Below are positions 1 through 6,560 of a DNA stretch of 29,023 nt, in pieces. Both the position numbers and the translations under genes were made by a program. Source of the stretch: Candidatus Scatomorpha stercorigallinarum (lineage in GTDB: Bacteria > Bacillota_A > Clostridia > Oscillospirales > Oscillospiraceae); NCBI GenBank assembly GCA_018713375.1, contig DVOV01000127.1:1-29023 (forward strand), written 5' to 3'. The notes beneath the pieces were generated by a model. That model did not search any database and was not told where the DNA came from. It worked only from the letters and a program-made list of their open reading frames with translations. The stretch's first letter is position 1; each line of letters opens with the position of its first letter.

Positions 1-7
1 GTGCGTT

Positions 8-69
8 GCTTCGCTTCGCTCGCGGCACTAACGATCATCATCCCGGTAGCGGCGCGAGCGAAGCGAAGC
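8..69. repeat. Palindromic hairpin element, first copy
   Basis: A perfect 17-bp inverted repeat (8-24 with 53-69) encloses a 28-base loop. The loop holds CACTAACG (26-33) and, further on, a TCCCGGTAGCG-like segment. The same interior layout, CACTAACG then ATCCG and GGCG, recurs in the hairpin at 1559-1609, so the two appear to be members of one dispersed family. No coding function is apparent. The rest of 70-188 holds no gene that I can support; it contains a further ACTAACGGG stretch near 142. Confidence 0.7.
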
Positions 70-188
70 CAACCGCGGACGGCGGTGTGCAAAGCCATCC
101 GACACCGGGACGACCACCTGAAAGTCAGTCAACACCCATACTAACGGGCAGATTTTACCTCCCGACAAGCACCAAAGCGGTTTTCTCT

Positions 189-271
189 TTGGAGTCTGAG
201 GGGTTTCTTTTTGACAAGACAAAAAGAAACCTCTCAGAAATGGGCCGCAGGGACGTCAAGTCCCCGCATCC
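189..271. repeat. Structured intergenic repeat, copy 1 (two hairpins)
   Basis: About 83 bases that match 1633-1714 closely and in the same orientation. It holds an 18-bp stem (196-213 with 220-237, one G-T wobble, 6-base loop) rich in T/A runs, then a GC-rich 8-bp stem (247-254 with 260-267, one A-C mismatch). On the minus strand the first stem follows the stop codon of the XRE gene and could act as its terminator. The stop codon itself (256-258) lies in the loop of the GC-rich stem, so the repeat contributes the end of the coding sequence. Confidence 0.75.
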
Positions 272-1218
272 CCGTCGCGGCGTTTCTTTTTGCCCTCATG
301 GCGGAGGAAGGACAGTGCCGCGGGGAGGCTGCCGGAGCCGCCTTTTTTGATGATGCGCCCGAGCACGATCTCGTCCAGCATCCCGCCGATGAAGGGGGCG
401 ATGGGCAGCAGCTCGGCGGGGTCGCCGCCGCGGTCGAGATATGCGCGCGCGATGCGCCCCAGCTCGTCGTTGTCTATGAACGGAGCGATGGGCGCGAGCT
501 CGCCGGGCTTGCCGCCGCCGTCGATATACTTGCCCGCCAGGCGGCCCAGCACAGACTCGTCCATGAACGGGGCCAGCGCGGCCAGGTCGCCGGGCACGCC
601 GCCGCCCTCCATCAGCGCCTCCGCCGCCCGGCCCAGGGCCTCCTCGGGCAGGAAGGGCGCCAGCGCCGGCAGGGAGTCGGGCGCGCCGCCCAGCTCCAGC
701 GCGCGGCTGACGGCCCGGCCAAGGTCGCTTTCATCCAGGAATGGCGCCAGCGGCACCAGTTCTTCCAGCTCGCAGCCGTCCTCGATGGCGGCAAGCACCA
801 GCCGCGAGATGTCCGCGTCGTCCAGGAATGGCGCCAGCGGCACCAGCTCTTCCAGGCTGATGCGCCCGCCGCGCTGCTCGGCCTCGTCCTTCGTGCGCTC
901 AAAGTTGCGCTTGGCCTCCGCCGGCGGCAGCAGCGGCGCCACCTCGGCCAGCTCGTGTACGGTGAGCGGCGCTTCGCCCTCGGCCATCGCGCGCTCTACC
1001 ACACGCGCTTCGTCCGAGCCCAGCAGCTCGTCCACGCTGACTCCGAGAATGGCGGCCAGCTGGGGCAGCTTGGCGATGTCGGGCATCGTCTGGCCCCGTT
1101 CCCAGTTGCTGACGGCCTGGAAGCTGATGCCCATGGCGTCAGCCAGGCCCATCTGCGTGAGCCCCGCGTCCTTGCGCAGCCGCGCGATGGTGCGGCCGAT
1201 CTTTGACATGTCGAACAT
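256..1218 (-). CDS. XRE-family regulator with 29-residue C-terminal repeats
   Basis: A 320-residue protein. Residues 7-67 are a clear XRE/Cro-type helix-turn-helix (LTQMGLADAMGISFQAVSNW, then an RGQTMPD turn and an LGVSVDELLG end), so it is expected to bind DNA. After a linker, residues 122-300 consist of repeats with consensus L-x-x-L-A-P-F-x-D-E-x-x-L-G-R-x(8)-G-G-x-P-x-E-L. The APF cores fall at 129, 158, 187, 216, 245 and 274, a period of exactly 29, with one degenerate unit earlier (AP at 94). This looks like an alpha-helical solenoid, perhaps for protein or ligand binding, but I do not recognise the repeat as a named family. The ATG at 1218 is chosen because AAAGGGGAG lies about nine bases upstream; an in-frame start at 1308 would lie upstream of the promoter. 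The tail KKKRRDGDAGT is encoded partly by the structured repeat. Target genes are unknown. Confidence 0.85.
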   Translation of the reverse strand: MFDMSKIGRTIARLRKDAGLTQMGLADAMGISFQAVSNWERGQTMPDIAKLPQLAAILGVSVDELLGSDEARVVERAMAEGEAPLTVHELAEVAPLLPPAEAKRNFERTKDEAEQRGGRISLEELVPLAPFLDDADISRLVLAAIEDGCELEELVPLAPFLDESDLGRAVSRALELGGAPDSLPALAPFLPEEALGRAAEALMEGGGVPGDLAALAPFMDESVLGRLAGKYIDGGGKPGELAPIAPFIDNDELGRIARAYLDRGGDPAELLPIAPFIGGMLDEIVLGRIIKKGGSGSLPAALSFLRHEGKKKRRDGDAGT

Positions 1219-1242
1219 ATTATCGTACTCCCCTTTGCTGTC

Positions 1243-1271
1243 ATTATAGCTCAGCTCCTTCCGGCTTACAA
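1243..1271 (-). promoter_or_regulatory. Sigma-A-type promoter of the XRE gene
   Basis: On the minus strand, TTGTAA (1271-1266) is followed after exactly 17 bp by a perfect TATAAT (1248-1243). Transcription would start near 1236, giving a leader of about 18 bases before the ATG at 1218. This also settles the start codon choice. Confidence 0.75.
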
Positions 1272-1305
1272 GCACAGTGTAACGCCCGGCGGCGGCAAAT
1301 GACAG

Positions 1306-1360
1306 CAAGCGGCAGTTGAATACGCGCGATTCAACCGCCGCTTGACCGGCCAGCGGCCGG
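1306..1360. repeat. Two adjacent hairpins in the non-coding gap
   Basis: The gap 1219-1677 carries no supportable gene. It opens with a 16-bp stem (1306-1321 with 1329-1344, one mismatch, 7-base loop) followed at once by a 6-bp GC stem (1346-1351 with 1355-1360). Role unknown; structured RNA or remnants of interspersed repeats are both possible. Confidence 0.6.
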
Positions 1361-1414
1361 AGGCAGTTGCGCTGCGCGCCGGTCTACGGTGGAGTTTGCG
1401 GAAACTTATAACAG

Positions 1415-1446
1415 AAAAGCCGGGGAGCGAGAGCTCCCCGGCTTTT
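1415..1446. terminator. Perfect 14-bp hairpin, possible bidirectional terminator
   Basis: A perfect stem (1415-1428 with 1433-1446) with loop GAGA and A4/T4 flanks, so it could stop transcription on either strand. No gene ends directly next to it: the XRE promoter points away to the left and the TfoX-like gene ends at 1678, so its client may be read-through from outside or a lost gene. Confidence 0.6.
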
Positions 1447-1464
1447 GCTTTACGCGACGTAAAA

Positions 1465-1489
1465 GCCTCCCCTGCGCGGCAGGGGAGGC
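1465..1489. repeat. 10-bp GC-rich hairpin
   Basis: A perfect stem (1465-1474 with 1480-1489) with loop CGCGG, preceded by AAAA. In form it resembles the GCCTCCCCT...AGGGGAGGC elements that I recall as common between genes in gut Clostridia; that resemblance is from memory, not from a search. Confidence 0.5.
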
Positions 1490-1558
1490 AAGGGGACTTG
1501 CCGCAACTCAGCGGTGCGGGCGAAGCCAGGCTGCGGCGGCCAACGGCCGCTGGTATTC

Positions 1559-1609
1559 GCGCTGCGCGCCTCACTAACGGATGTTATCCGCTGGCGAGGC
1601 GCGCAGCGC
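1559..1609. repeat. Palindromic hairpin element, second copy
   Basis: A perfect 14-bp stem (1559-1572 with 1596-1609) encloses an interior with a second nested 5-bp stem (1578-1582 with 1586-1590). The interior starts with CACTAACGG and ends with ATCCGCTGGCG, matching the layout of the element at 8-69. The outer stems of the two copies differ in sequence while the interior is shared. Confidence 0.7.
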
Positions 1610-1632
1610 ATCTGCATCCAAACGCAGTTTGG

Positions 1633-1714
1633 TTGGAGTCTGAGGGGTTTCTTTTTGACAAGCCAAAAAGAAACCCCTCAGTATTGGGCCGCAGGGGCTT
1701 TCGTCCCTGCATCC
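1633..1714. repeat. Structured intergenic repeat, copy 2 (two hairpins)
   Basis: Second copy of the repeat at 189-271, same orientation. The T/A-rich stem is a perfect 18 bp (1640-1657 with 1664-1681) and the GC-rich stem is 8 bp (1691-1698 with 1703-1710, one G-T wobble). Changes between copies mostly keep the pairing, which suggests that the structure matters. On the minus strand the long stem overlaps the TfoX-like stop codon (1678-1680) and could terminate its transcript. Confidence 0.75.
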
Positions 1715-2013
1715 TGCGCCTGCGCGCGGAGGCGCGCCGTATCCTGCACGGCGCGGGGCAGCCATTCCGCCGAGGCGTAGTCGAGGGGGACGACGTATTC
1801 CTGTATCCTGTCGCCGGGGGCCGGGCGGCGGATGTCCGGCGGGATGTAGTCCAGCCCCGCCTCGCGCAGGGAGAGCGCGCCGCCGCTTATCCAGCCGACG
1901 GCCTGCCCGTCGCAGTAGAGGCAGTAGCAGCCGAACATCTTTTTCGCGCGCACGTCAAGGCCGCGCAGGGCGTCGAGCCAGGTGCGGACCTCGCCGCTCA
2001 TGTTGTCTGCCAT
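1678..2013 (-). CDS. TfoX/Sxy N-terminal domain protein
   Basis: A 111-residue protein made of a single TfoX_N-like domain. The family hallmark is visible as AKKMFGCYCLYCDGQAVGWI near residues 23-42, followed by a strand/helix region (ALSLREAGLDYIPP, then DYASAEWLPRAVQDTARLR). In gammaproteobacteria Sxy/TfoX activates competence genes with CRP; the short stand-alone versions common in Firmicutes have no assigned role, so none is claimed. The start at 2013 is preferred over the in-frame ATG at 2034 because AAGGAGG lies five to six bases before it. The last residues (about DAGTKAPAAQY) and the stop are encoded within the structured repeat at 1633-1714. It follows hpf on the same strand, separated by a terminator. 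Confidence 0.75.
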   Translation of the reverse strand: MADNMSGEVRTWLDALRGLDVRAKKMFGCYCLYCDGQAVGWISGGALSLREAGLDYIPPDIRRPAPGDRIQEYVVPLDYASAEWLPRAVQDTARLRAQAQDAGTKAPAAQY

Positions 2014-2045
2014 GCGCACCTCCTTCCCGGCCATGCCGGTATAAG

Positions 2046-2071
2046 CAAAAGCCCCCTCCGGGGAGGGGGCT
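2046..2071 (-). terminator. Terminator of hpf
   Basis: On the minus strand, just after the hpf stop, an 8-9 bp GC stem (2064-2071 with 2050-2057) is followed by TTTT. A classic intrinsic terminator that separates hpf from the TfoX-like gene. Confidence 0.8.
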
Positions 2072-2078
2072 GGATATG

Positions 2079-2621
2079 TCAGTCCTTGCTGTCCACGATC
2101 AGGCCGTAGCCGCCGTTCTTGCGGCGGTAGACGACGCTGAAGGCGTCGCGCTCGTCCGTGTTGCGGAACACGAAGAACTCGTGCTCGAGGAGGTTCATCT
2201 GCAAAATGGCCTCCTCCACGCTCATCGGCGCGATGTAGAACTTCTTGTTGCGGACGATCTTGAATTCCTCTTCCCCGGCGTCCTCCGCGGGGACGTTGAA
2301 AGGTTTGATCTCACGCTCTATCGCACCGTCGCGCAGCCGTTTTTCCAGGCGCGTCTTGTTCTTGCGGATCTGCCTCTCGATGCTGGCGACAGCCGAGTCG
2401 ACGGAGGCGTACATGTCGCTGGTGAGCTCGCTTACACGGTAGAACATCCCGCTGTTCTTGATGGTGACCTCGGCCAGGAAGCGGCCCCGCTCGGTGCTGA
2501 ACGTCACATAGGCGTCGCTCTCCGTGCGGAACAGGCGGTCGATCTTGCCGATCTTCTTTTCGGCGTAGGCCCGCAGGTCCTCCGAGGCGTCCATCTTCTT
2601 TTCCGTGAACGTGAACTTCAT
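2079..2621 (-). CDS. hpf: Ribosome hibernation promoting factor, long form
   Basis: A 180-residue protein, the usual size for long-form HPF of Firmicutes. Residues 1-95 form the HPF/RaiA domain (KFTFTEKKMDASEDLRAYAE and the KIGKIDRLF segment), which binds the 30S decoding region. Residues ~120-180 form the C-terminal dimerisation domain (KFYIAPMSVEEAILQMNLLE, then HEFFVFRN and GLIVDSKD), which joins two 70S ribosomes into inactive 100S dimers. It acts in the cytoplasm in slow growth or stress. AAGGAG lies about eight bases before the ATG. It has its own upstream region and a terminator, so it is probably transcribed alone, perhaps with read-through from the leucine-rich-repeat gene. Identification is firm. 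Confidence 0.95.
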   Translation of the reverse strand: MKFTFTEKKMDASEDLRAYAEKKIGKIDRLFRTESDAYVTFSTERGRFLAEVTIKNSGMFYRVSELTSDMYASVDSAVASIERQIRKNKTRLEKRLRDGAIEREIKPFNVPAEDAGEEEFKIVRNKKFYIAPMSVEEAILQMNLLEHEFFVFRNTDERDAFSVVYRRKNGGYGLIVDSKD

Positions 2622-2664
2622 TGGTTTCAGCTCCTTCCGGCATATGATGGGTATTGCCGATTAC

Positions 2665-2693
2665 ATAATAACACATCCCGAGCGAAAAAAGAA
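2665..2693 (-). promoter_or_regulatory. Possible hpf promoter
   Basis: On the minus strand TATTAT (2670-2665) is a reasonable -10 box; 17 bp upstream is only TTCTTT (2693-2688), a weak -35. The 88-base gap between the leucine-rich-repeat gene and hpf is AT-rich, which fits a promoter. Confidence 0.35.
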
Positions 2694-2709
2694 GGGGTTT
2701 TCGTAAACT

Positions 2710-5136
2710 TTATGTGTATATCGTGCAACCCGGCAGGGCGGTGCTCAGCCAGAGCAGCTCCGTGCGTGAAATGCCCGTGTCGGAAAGGTCAAGATAGTCG
2801 AGGCCGTTGAAGCCCTCCAGCACGCTGAAGTCCTCTATCTCACAGCCGGTGAGTATGAGCGTGTTCAGCCGCGGCAGGCCCTCCAGGACGGACACGTCCG
2901 TCACGCCCGTGCCGCTCAGGTCGAGCGTTTGCAGCCGCTCGAGCGAGGCGAGGGCGCTGATGTCCGTTATGTCCGCGTTGCCGCCGAGGTCCAGCGCCAG
3001 CAGGCGCGTGAGCGAGGAGAGCTCGCCGATGTCGCCAAGGCCGCAGTTGGAGAGGATGAGCTCCGTGAGGCCCGTCATCTGGCCCAGGCCCGCGATGTCA
3101 AGGCCGGGGTTATCCGAGAGGTCGAGCTGCGTGAGGCCCGTCAGGCGCTCGATGCCGTCCAGGTCGCGCACATTCTGGCCGGAGGCGTCCACCGCCGTGG
3201 CGGCGGGGTCGTAGAGGCCGTCGCCCAGGGCCACCTGCAGCAGCTCCTCGGTGACGAGTATCTCGCAGTCCGGCAGGGCCTCGCGCAGGGCGTTCACGCC
3301 GGAGAGCGTGAGGTCGGCGTTTTCCTCGATGTCCAGCCGGCGCAGGGAGACAAGGCCGTGCAGGGCGCTGAGCGCGCCGTCGCCGATGCCCGTAGCGCGC
3401 AGGCCGAGCTCCTCCAGTGCCGTGAGGCCGGCGAGGGCGTCCGTCCCGCCGAGGGCGTTTTCGGAGAGGTCGAGATATTTGAGCGAAGCGAGGCCGGAGA
3501 GGGCGGCGATGGAGCTGACGCTGTTGGCGGAGACGTCCAGCCGCTCGAGCGTGCTGAGCCCCATCAGCGGCGAAAGGCTCGCCACCTTGTTGCCGGAGAC
3601 GTTGAGATCGCGCAGCGCGGAGAGACCCACGAGCGGGGAGAGGTCGCTGATCTCATTGCCGGAGAGGTCGAGCGACTCCAGCTGCTCGCAGACGGCGAGC
3701 TGGGAGATGTCGTCGATGCCGCGGCCGGAGAGGTCGAGCTCCGTCACGTCGGAGGTGAAGGTGACGCCGCCGAGCGTGATCTCCACCAGCTCCACCGTGG
3801 GCTCGTCGGAGATGACGGCGCAGCCGGGCAGGGCCTCCTGCAGCTCGTCGAGCTGCTCTTCCGTGATCTCCATGCCGGAGATGTCGAGCGTGGTGAGGCT
3901 CGTGAGCGCGTGCAGCGGCGTGTAGTCCGTCACGCGGTTGCCGGAGAGGTAGAGCGTGCGCAATCCGGTGAGCGCGCGCAGGGGGGAGATGTCCTCGATG
4001 TTGTTGTCCTTCAATGTGAGGGAGGTGAGGCCGGTGAGGCGCGAGAGGGCGGAGATATCGCTGATGGCGCAGTCGCTGAGGCTGAGCACGCGCAAATTTG
4101 AAAGCGAGCCGATGGACTCGAGCTCGGCGTGCGTGAGGGCGGCGCCGGAGATGGCGAGGCTCTCGCTCTCGGGGTCCACGCTCTGGCCGCCGATCGTGAG
4201 CGAGCCGTCCTCCTCGCCGGCGGACTGGTACTGCTCGAGCAGGGCGGAGGCGTCCGCGCCCTCGTGCGTCAGCAGCCAGCCGGAGAGCACGCTTTCGGCG
4301 GCGGGCTGGTCGCCCAGCGCGGCGTGGCAGCGGGCCAGGAGCACGACGGCCTCCTCCGTGTCGTCTATCCGGCGCGCGGCCTCCAGCGCGTCGATGGCGG
4401 CGGCGTAGTCGCCGTCGATGTAGAGCTCCATCGCGCGGCTGTAGCTCTTGTCGTAGTCGCCGCCGCCTCCGCTGAGGAGTATTACCAGCGCCACGACGAT
4501 AATGGCCACCGCGGCCAGCGAGGCGAGGGCGATGTAGGCGTATTTGCGCCGGCTCTGGCGGCGCTCGCCGCCCTCGTCGCGCCCGCGGGGAGGGGGAGCG
4601 GACGCGCCGGTGCGCGCCGGGGCCGTGCGCTCGCCGCCGCGCTGCTGATAGCCGCCCTGGGGCTCGCGCCGGGGCGGCTGCTGATCCTGCACCGGCCGGC
4701 GCTGGGGCTGCTGGGAGGCCTGCGAGGGCCGGCGCGGCTCCGCTGCCGGGCGGGAGGGCTCCTGTACGCCGCGCCGCGCCGCGCCGGGCTCCTGCACGGG
4801 CCGCCGGGGGGCCTGGTCGCCAGGGCGCTGCTGATAGGCCGCGCCGCGGCGGGGGAGGGGCTCGGCGTCCCGGTGAACGGGCGTGTCCGCCGGCGCATCC
4901 GCCGCCATGAAGCGGCGCGTCTCCTCGCCGGCGTCCTCCGGCAGGGGCTGGGCGGGGACGGCCGGGCGGTCCGCCGTGGCCTCCACGTCCTGCTCGATGA
5001 ACCTGCGCAGCTCCTCGGCGATGGAACCGCCGCCGGCGGTCTTGAATTCGCCCATGTGCTCGGCCATGTACTGCCTGGTTTCGGCGCCGAGGTCGTCAAA
5101 GTCGTTATATGAGCTGTTGTTGGTGTTGTTCTCCAT
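2710..5136 (-). CDS. Membrane-anchored leucine-rich-repeat protein
   Basis: An 808-residue protein of unknown specific function. Residues 1-198 are cytoplasmic, low-complexity and Pro/Arg/Gln-rich, with three copies of a short acidic/Arg motif (AETRQYM at 18-24, EELRRFI at 41-47, EETRRFM at 71-77) and repeated RRPVQEP-like units. After RRQSRRK comes one transmembrane segment (about 199-222), predicted N-in, C-out. A short TPR-like helical region (about 230-305) follows, then three internalin-like LRR blocks (about 326-442, 450-626, 635-808) with 22-residue units. Each block ends in ALP-G/D-C (435-439, 620-624, 800-804). The ATG at 5136 has GGAGGA four bases upstream and is preferred to an ATG at 5157 that overlaps the stop of the upstream aminopeptidase gene. 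It is probably co-transcribed with that gene. Surface binding or sensing is an inference from architecture. Confidence 0.85.
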   Translation of the reverse strand: MENNTNNSSYNDFDDLGAETRQYMAEHMGEFKTAGGGSIAEELRRFIEQDVEATADRPAVPAQPLPEDAGEETRRFMAADAPADTPVHRDAEPLPRRGAAYQQRPGDQAPRRPVQEPGAARRGVQEPSRPAAEPRRPSQASQQPQRRPVQDQQPPRREPQGGYQQRGGERTAPARTGASAPPPRGRDEGGERRQSRRKYAYIALASLAAVAIIVVALVILLSGGGGDYDKSYSRAMELYIDGDYAAAIDALEAARRIDDTEEAVVLLARCHAALGDQPAAESVLSGWLLTHEGADASALLEQYQSAGEEDGSLTIGGQSVDPESESLAISGAALTHAELESIGSLSNLRVLSLSDCAISDISALSRLTGLTSLTLKDNNIEDISPLRALTGLRTLYLSGNRVTDYTPLHALTSLTTLDISGMEITEEQLDELQEALPGCAVISDEPTVELVEITLGGVTFTSDVTELDLSGRGIDDISQLAVCEQLESLDLSGNEISDLSPLVGLSALRDLNVSGNKVASLSPLMGLSTLERLDVSANSVSSIAALSGLASLKYLDLSENALGGTDALAGLTALEELGLRATGIGDGALSALHGLVSLRRLDIEENADLTLSGVNALREALPDCEILVTEELLQVALGDGLYDPAATAVDASGQNVRDLDGIERLTGLTQLDLSDNPGLDIAGLGQMTGLTELILSNCGLGDIGELSSLTRLLALDLGGNADITDISALASLERLQTLDLSGTGVTDVSVLEGLPRLNTLILTGCEIEDFSVLEGFNGLDYLDLSDTGISRTELLWLSTALPGCTIYT

Positions 5137-5156
5137 CTTGTCCTCCGTGCCGGGCA

Positions 5157-6386
5157 TCAGAACGCCCAGCCGCCGTTCCTGAATATTTCCACGCGCTCCC
5201 CGGAGGCCGTCACGCCGGTGACGCTCAGGTCCTCGGAGCCGATCATGAAGTCCTCATGCACCATGGAGTCGTTCACGCCGAGGGCGCGCAGCTCCTCAAG
5301 GCTGTATTTGTCGTAGTCGCGGATGTTGCTCGAATAGCCCCTGCCGAGCGCGAGGTGGCAGGCGGCGTTTTCGTCGAAGAGCGTGTTGAAGAACATCACG
5401 CCGCTGTTGCGGATGGGGCTGTCGTAGGGCACGAGCGCGCACTCGCCGAGCATCGCCGAGCCCTCGTCCATACTGATGAGCTGCTTCAGCGCGGCCTCGT
5501 TCTTCGCCGCGTGTACTTCTACGGCGCGGCCGTTTTCAAAGCGGACGCTGAAGTCCTCTATCAGCACGCCCTGGAAGGAGAGCGGGCGCGTGGAATAGAC
5601 GATGCCCTCCGCCTCGCCGGCCTTCGGCGTGATGAACACCTCCTCGCTGGGGATGTTCGGGTTGGTGAGGACGCCGTTTATCCTTATGCGCTCGCCGCCG
5701 CCGATGAACTGCGCCTCGGGTATGAGGCCCACGCGGAAATCCGTGCCGTTGGCGGACCTGTATTCGAGTGCGACAAGGCCGAGGGAGTTGAGGTGCTCGC
5801 AGCGGGAGGCGAGATAGGCGTCGTGCTCCACCCAATTCTGTATGGGGTCGCCCTCCAGCGCGCGGGAGCAGGAGAGGATGGCCTCCCAGAGAGCCTCCAC
5901 GGCGCGGCCCTTCGGCAGGGAGGGGAAGACCTTCTTCGCCCACTTCACGCCGGGCACGGCGGCGATGCACCACTGCTCGCGGTTCTCGCGCGCGTCTATG
6001 AAGGGCTTGAGCACGGCGTAGCGCGCCTGCATGCCCTTGGCGTACTTGGCCTGGTTCATCCCGGCGAGGCCGTCCGGGTCGTCGCTTATGATGTGTATGC
6101 GGGCGGGGAGGGTGTCCGCCTGCCAGCGCTGCTTGGCTATCTCCCAGTCCTTCACCTCGCCGAGGCGCTTCACGCTCTTGTGCCGGACATTCAGCTTCGT
6201 GAGCGGCTGGTGCTGCCAGACGACCTCCACCTCGGCAGCGCCGGCCTTATAGGCCTCGTCGGCCACCATCTCCACGAATTCGGGCTGGTCGAGCCCGGCG
6301 TAGACCATGACGCTCTGCCCCTTCTGCACATTGGCGCCCGTGCGGACGATGAGCCTGGCGTAATTCCTGAGTATTGTCTTTTTCAT
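5157..6386 (-). CDS. Aminopeptidase, peptidase family M29
   Basis: A protein of about 409 residues that matches the M29 (AmpS/PepS/aminopeptidase T) family in length and motifs. These cytoplasmic two-metal enzymes remove N-terminal residues from peptides. Candidate metal or catalytic residues sit in the expected motifs: E248 in NIPSEEVF, E315 in GECALVP, H344 in ACHLALGRGY with its Tyr, and H377/D379 in NDSMVHEDFMIGS. The N-terminus ILRNYARLIVRTGANVQKGQ is also typical. ATG 6386 is chosen; a GTG at 6395 with AAGG five bases upstream is a fair alternative adding three residues. Its stop is only 20 bases from the next start, suggesting an operon with the leucine-rich-repeat gene. It is divergent from glyS. 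Confidence 0.92.
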   Translation of the reverse strand: MKKTILRNYARLIVRTGANVQKGQSVMVYAGLDQPEFVEMVADEAYKAGAAEVEVVWQHQPLTKLNVRHKSVKRLGEVKDWEIAKQRWQADTLPARIHIISDDPDGLAGMNQAKYAKGMQARYAVLKPFIDARENREQWCIAAVPGVKWAKKVFPSLPKGRAVEALWEAILSCSRALEGDPIQNWVEHDAYLASRCEHLNSLGLVALEYRSANGTDFRVGLIPEAQFIGGGERIRINGVLTNPNIPSEEVFITPKAGEAEGIVYSTRPLSFQGVLIEDFSVRFENGRAVEVHAAKNEAALKQLISMDEGSAMLGECALVPYDSPIRNSGVMFFNTLFDENAACHLALGRGYSSNIRDYDKYSLEELRALGVNDSMVHEDFMIGSEDLSVTGVTASGERVEIFRNGGWAF

Positions 6387-6429
6387 TTTTATCACCGTTA
6401 CCTTAAATTAATCTAAAGTTTAACTTATG

Positions 6430-6458
6430 TTGATATGGCTCGGATTTTGTGATAAGAT
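6430..6458 (+). promoter_or_regulatory. Candidate glyS promoter
   Basis: TTGATA (6430-6435) and an extended -10, TG-A-TAAGAT (6453-6458), are spaced by 17 bp. Transcription from here gives a leader of about 95 bases with a 6-bp hairpin (6524-6529 with 6537-6542) directly before the AAAGGAAG ribosome site. A separate TATAAT at 6491-6496 lacks a recognisable -35. The leader is too short for a T-box and I see no T-box features. Confidence 0.5.
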
Positions 6459-6560
6459 ATTCGTCGCGCCGGGGAGCGCGCCGTATCGGATATAATATCA
6501 CACTTTCCGGCCCGTGTAAATCTCCGCAGAAGCCATCTGCGGGAAAGGAAGTCATAGACA

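Noticed and set aside
400..860. Possible CRISPR-like or satellite array with 87-base period
   Set aside because: The period is three times 29 residues and the variation respects codon positions, so it is the protein repeat of the XRE regulator. There are no identical repeats with unique spacers.
8..1714. Insertion sequence or transposon around the XRE gene
   Set aside because: The flanking repeats are direct and structured, with no transposase frame and no clear target-site duplication, so a classical IS is not supported.
2929..4101. Plus-strand 390-codon open frame with repetitive Glu/Val/Gly-rich translation
   Set aside because: It is the shadow of the leucine-rich-repeat gene; the periodicity comes from the 22-residue LRR units on the other strand.
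6497..6560. T-box riboswitch before glyS
   Set aside because: The leader is under 100 bases from the best promoter and shows no specifier loop, T-box sequence or terminator/antiterminator pair.
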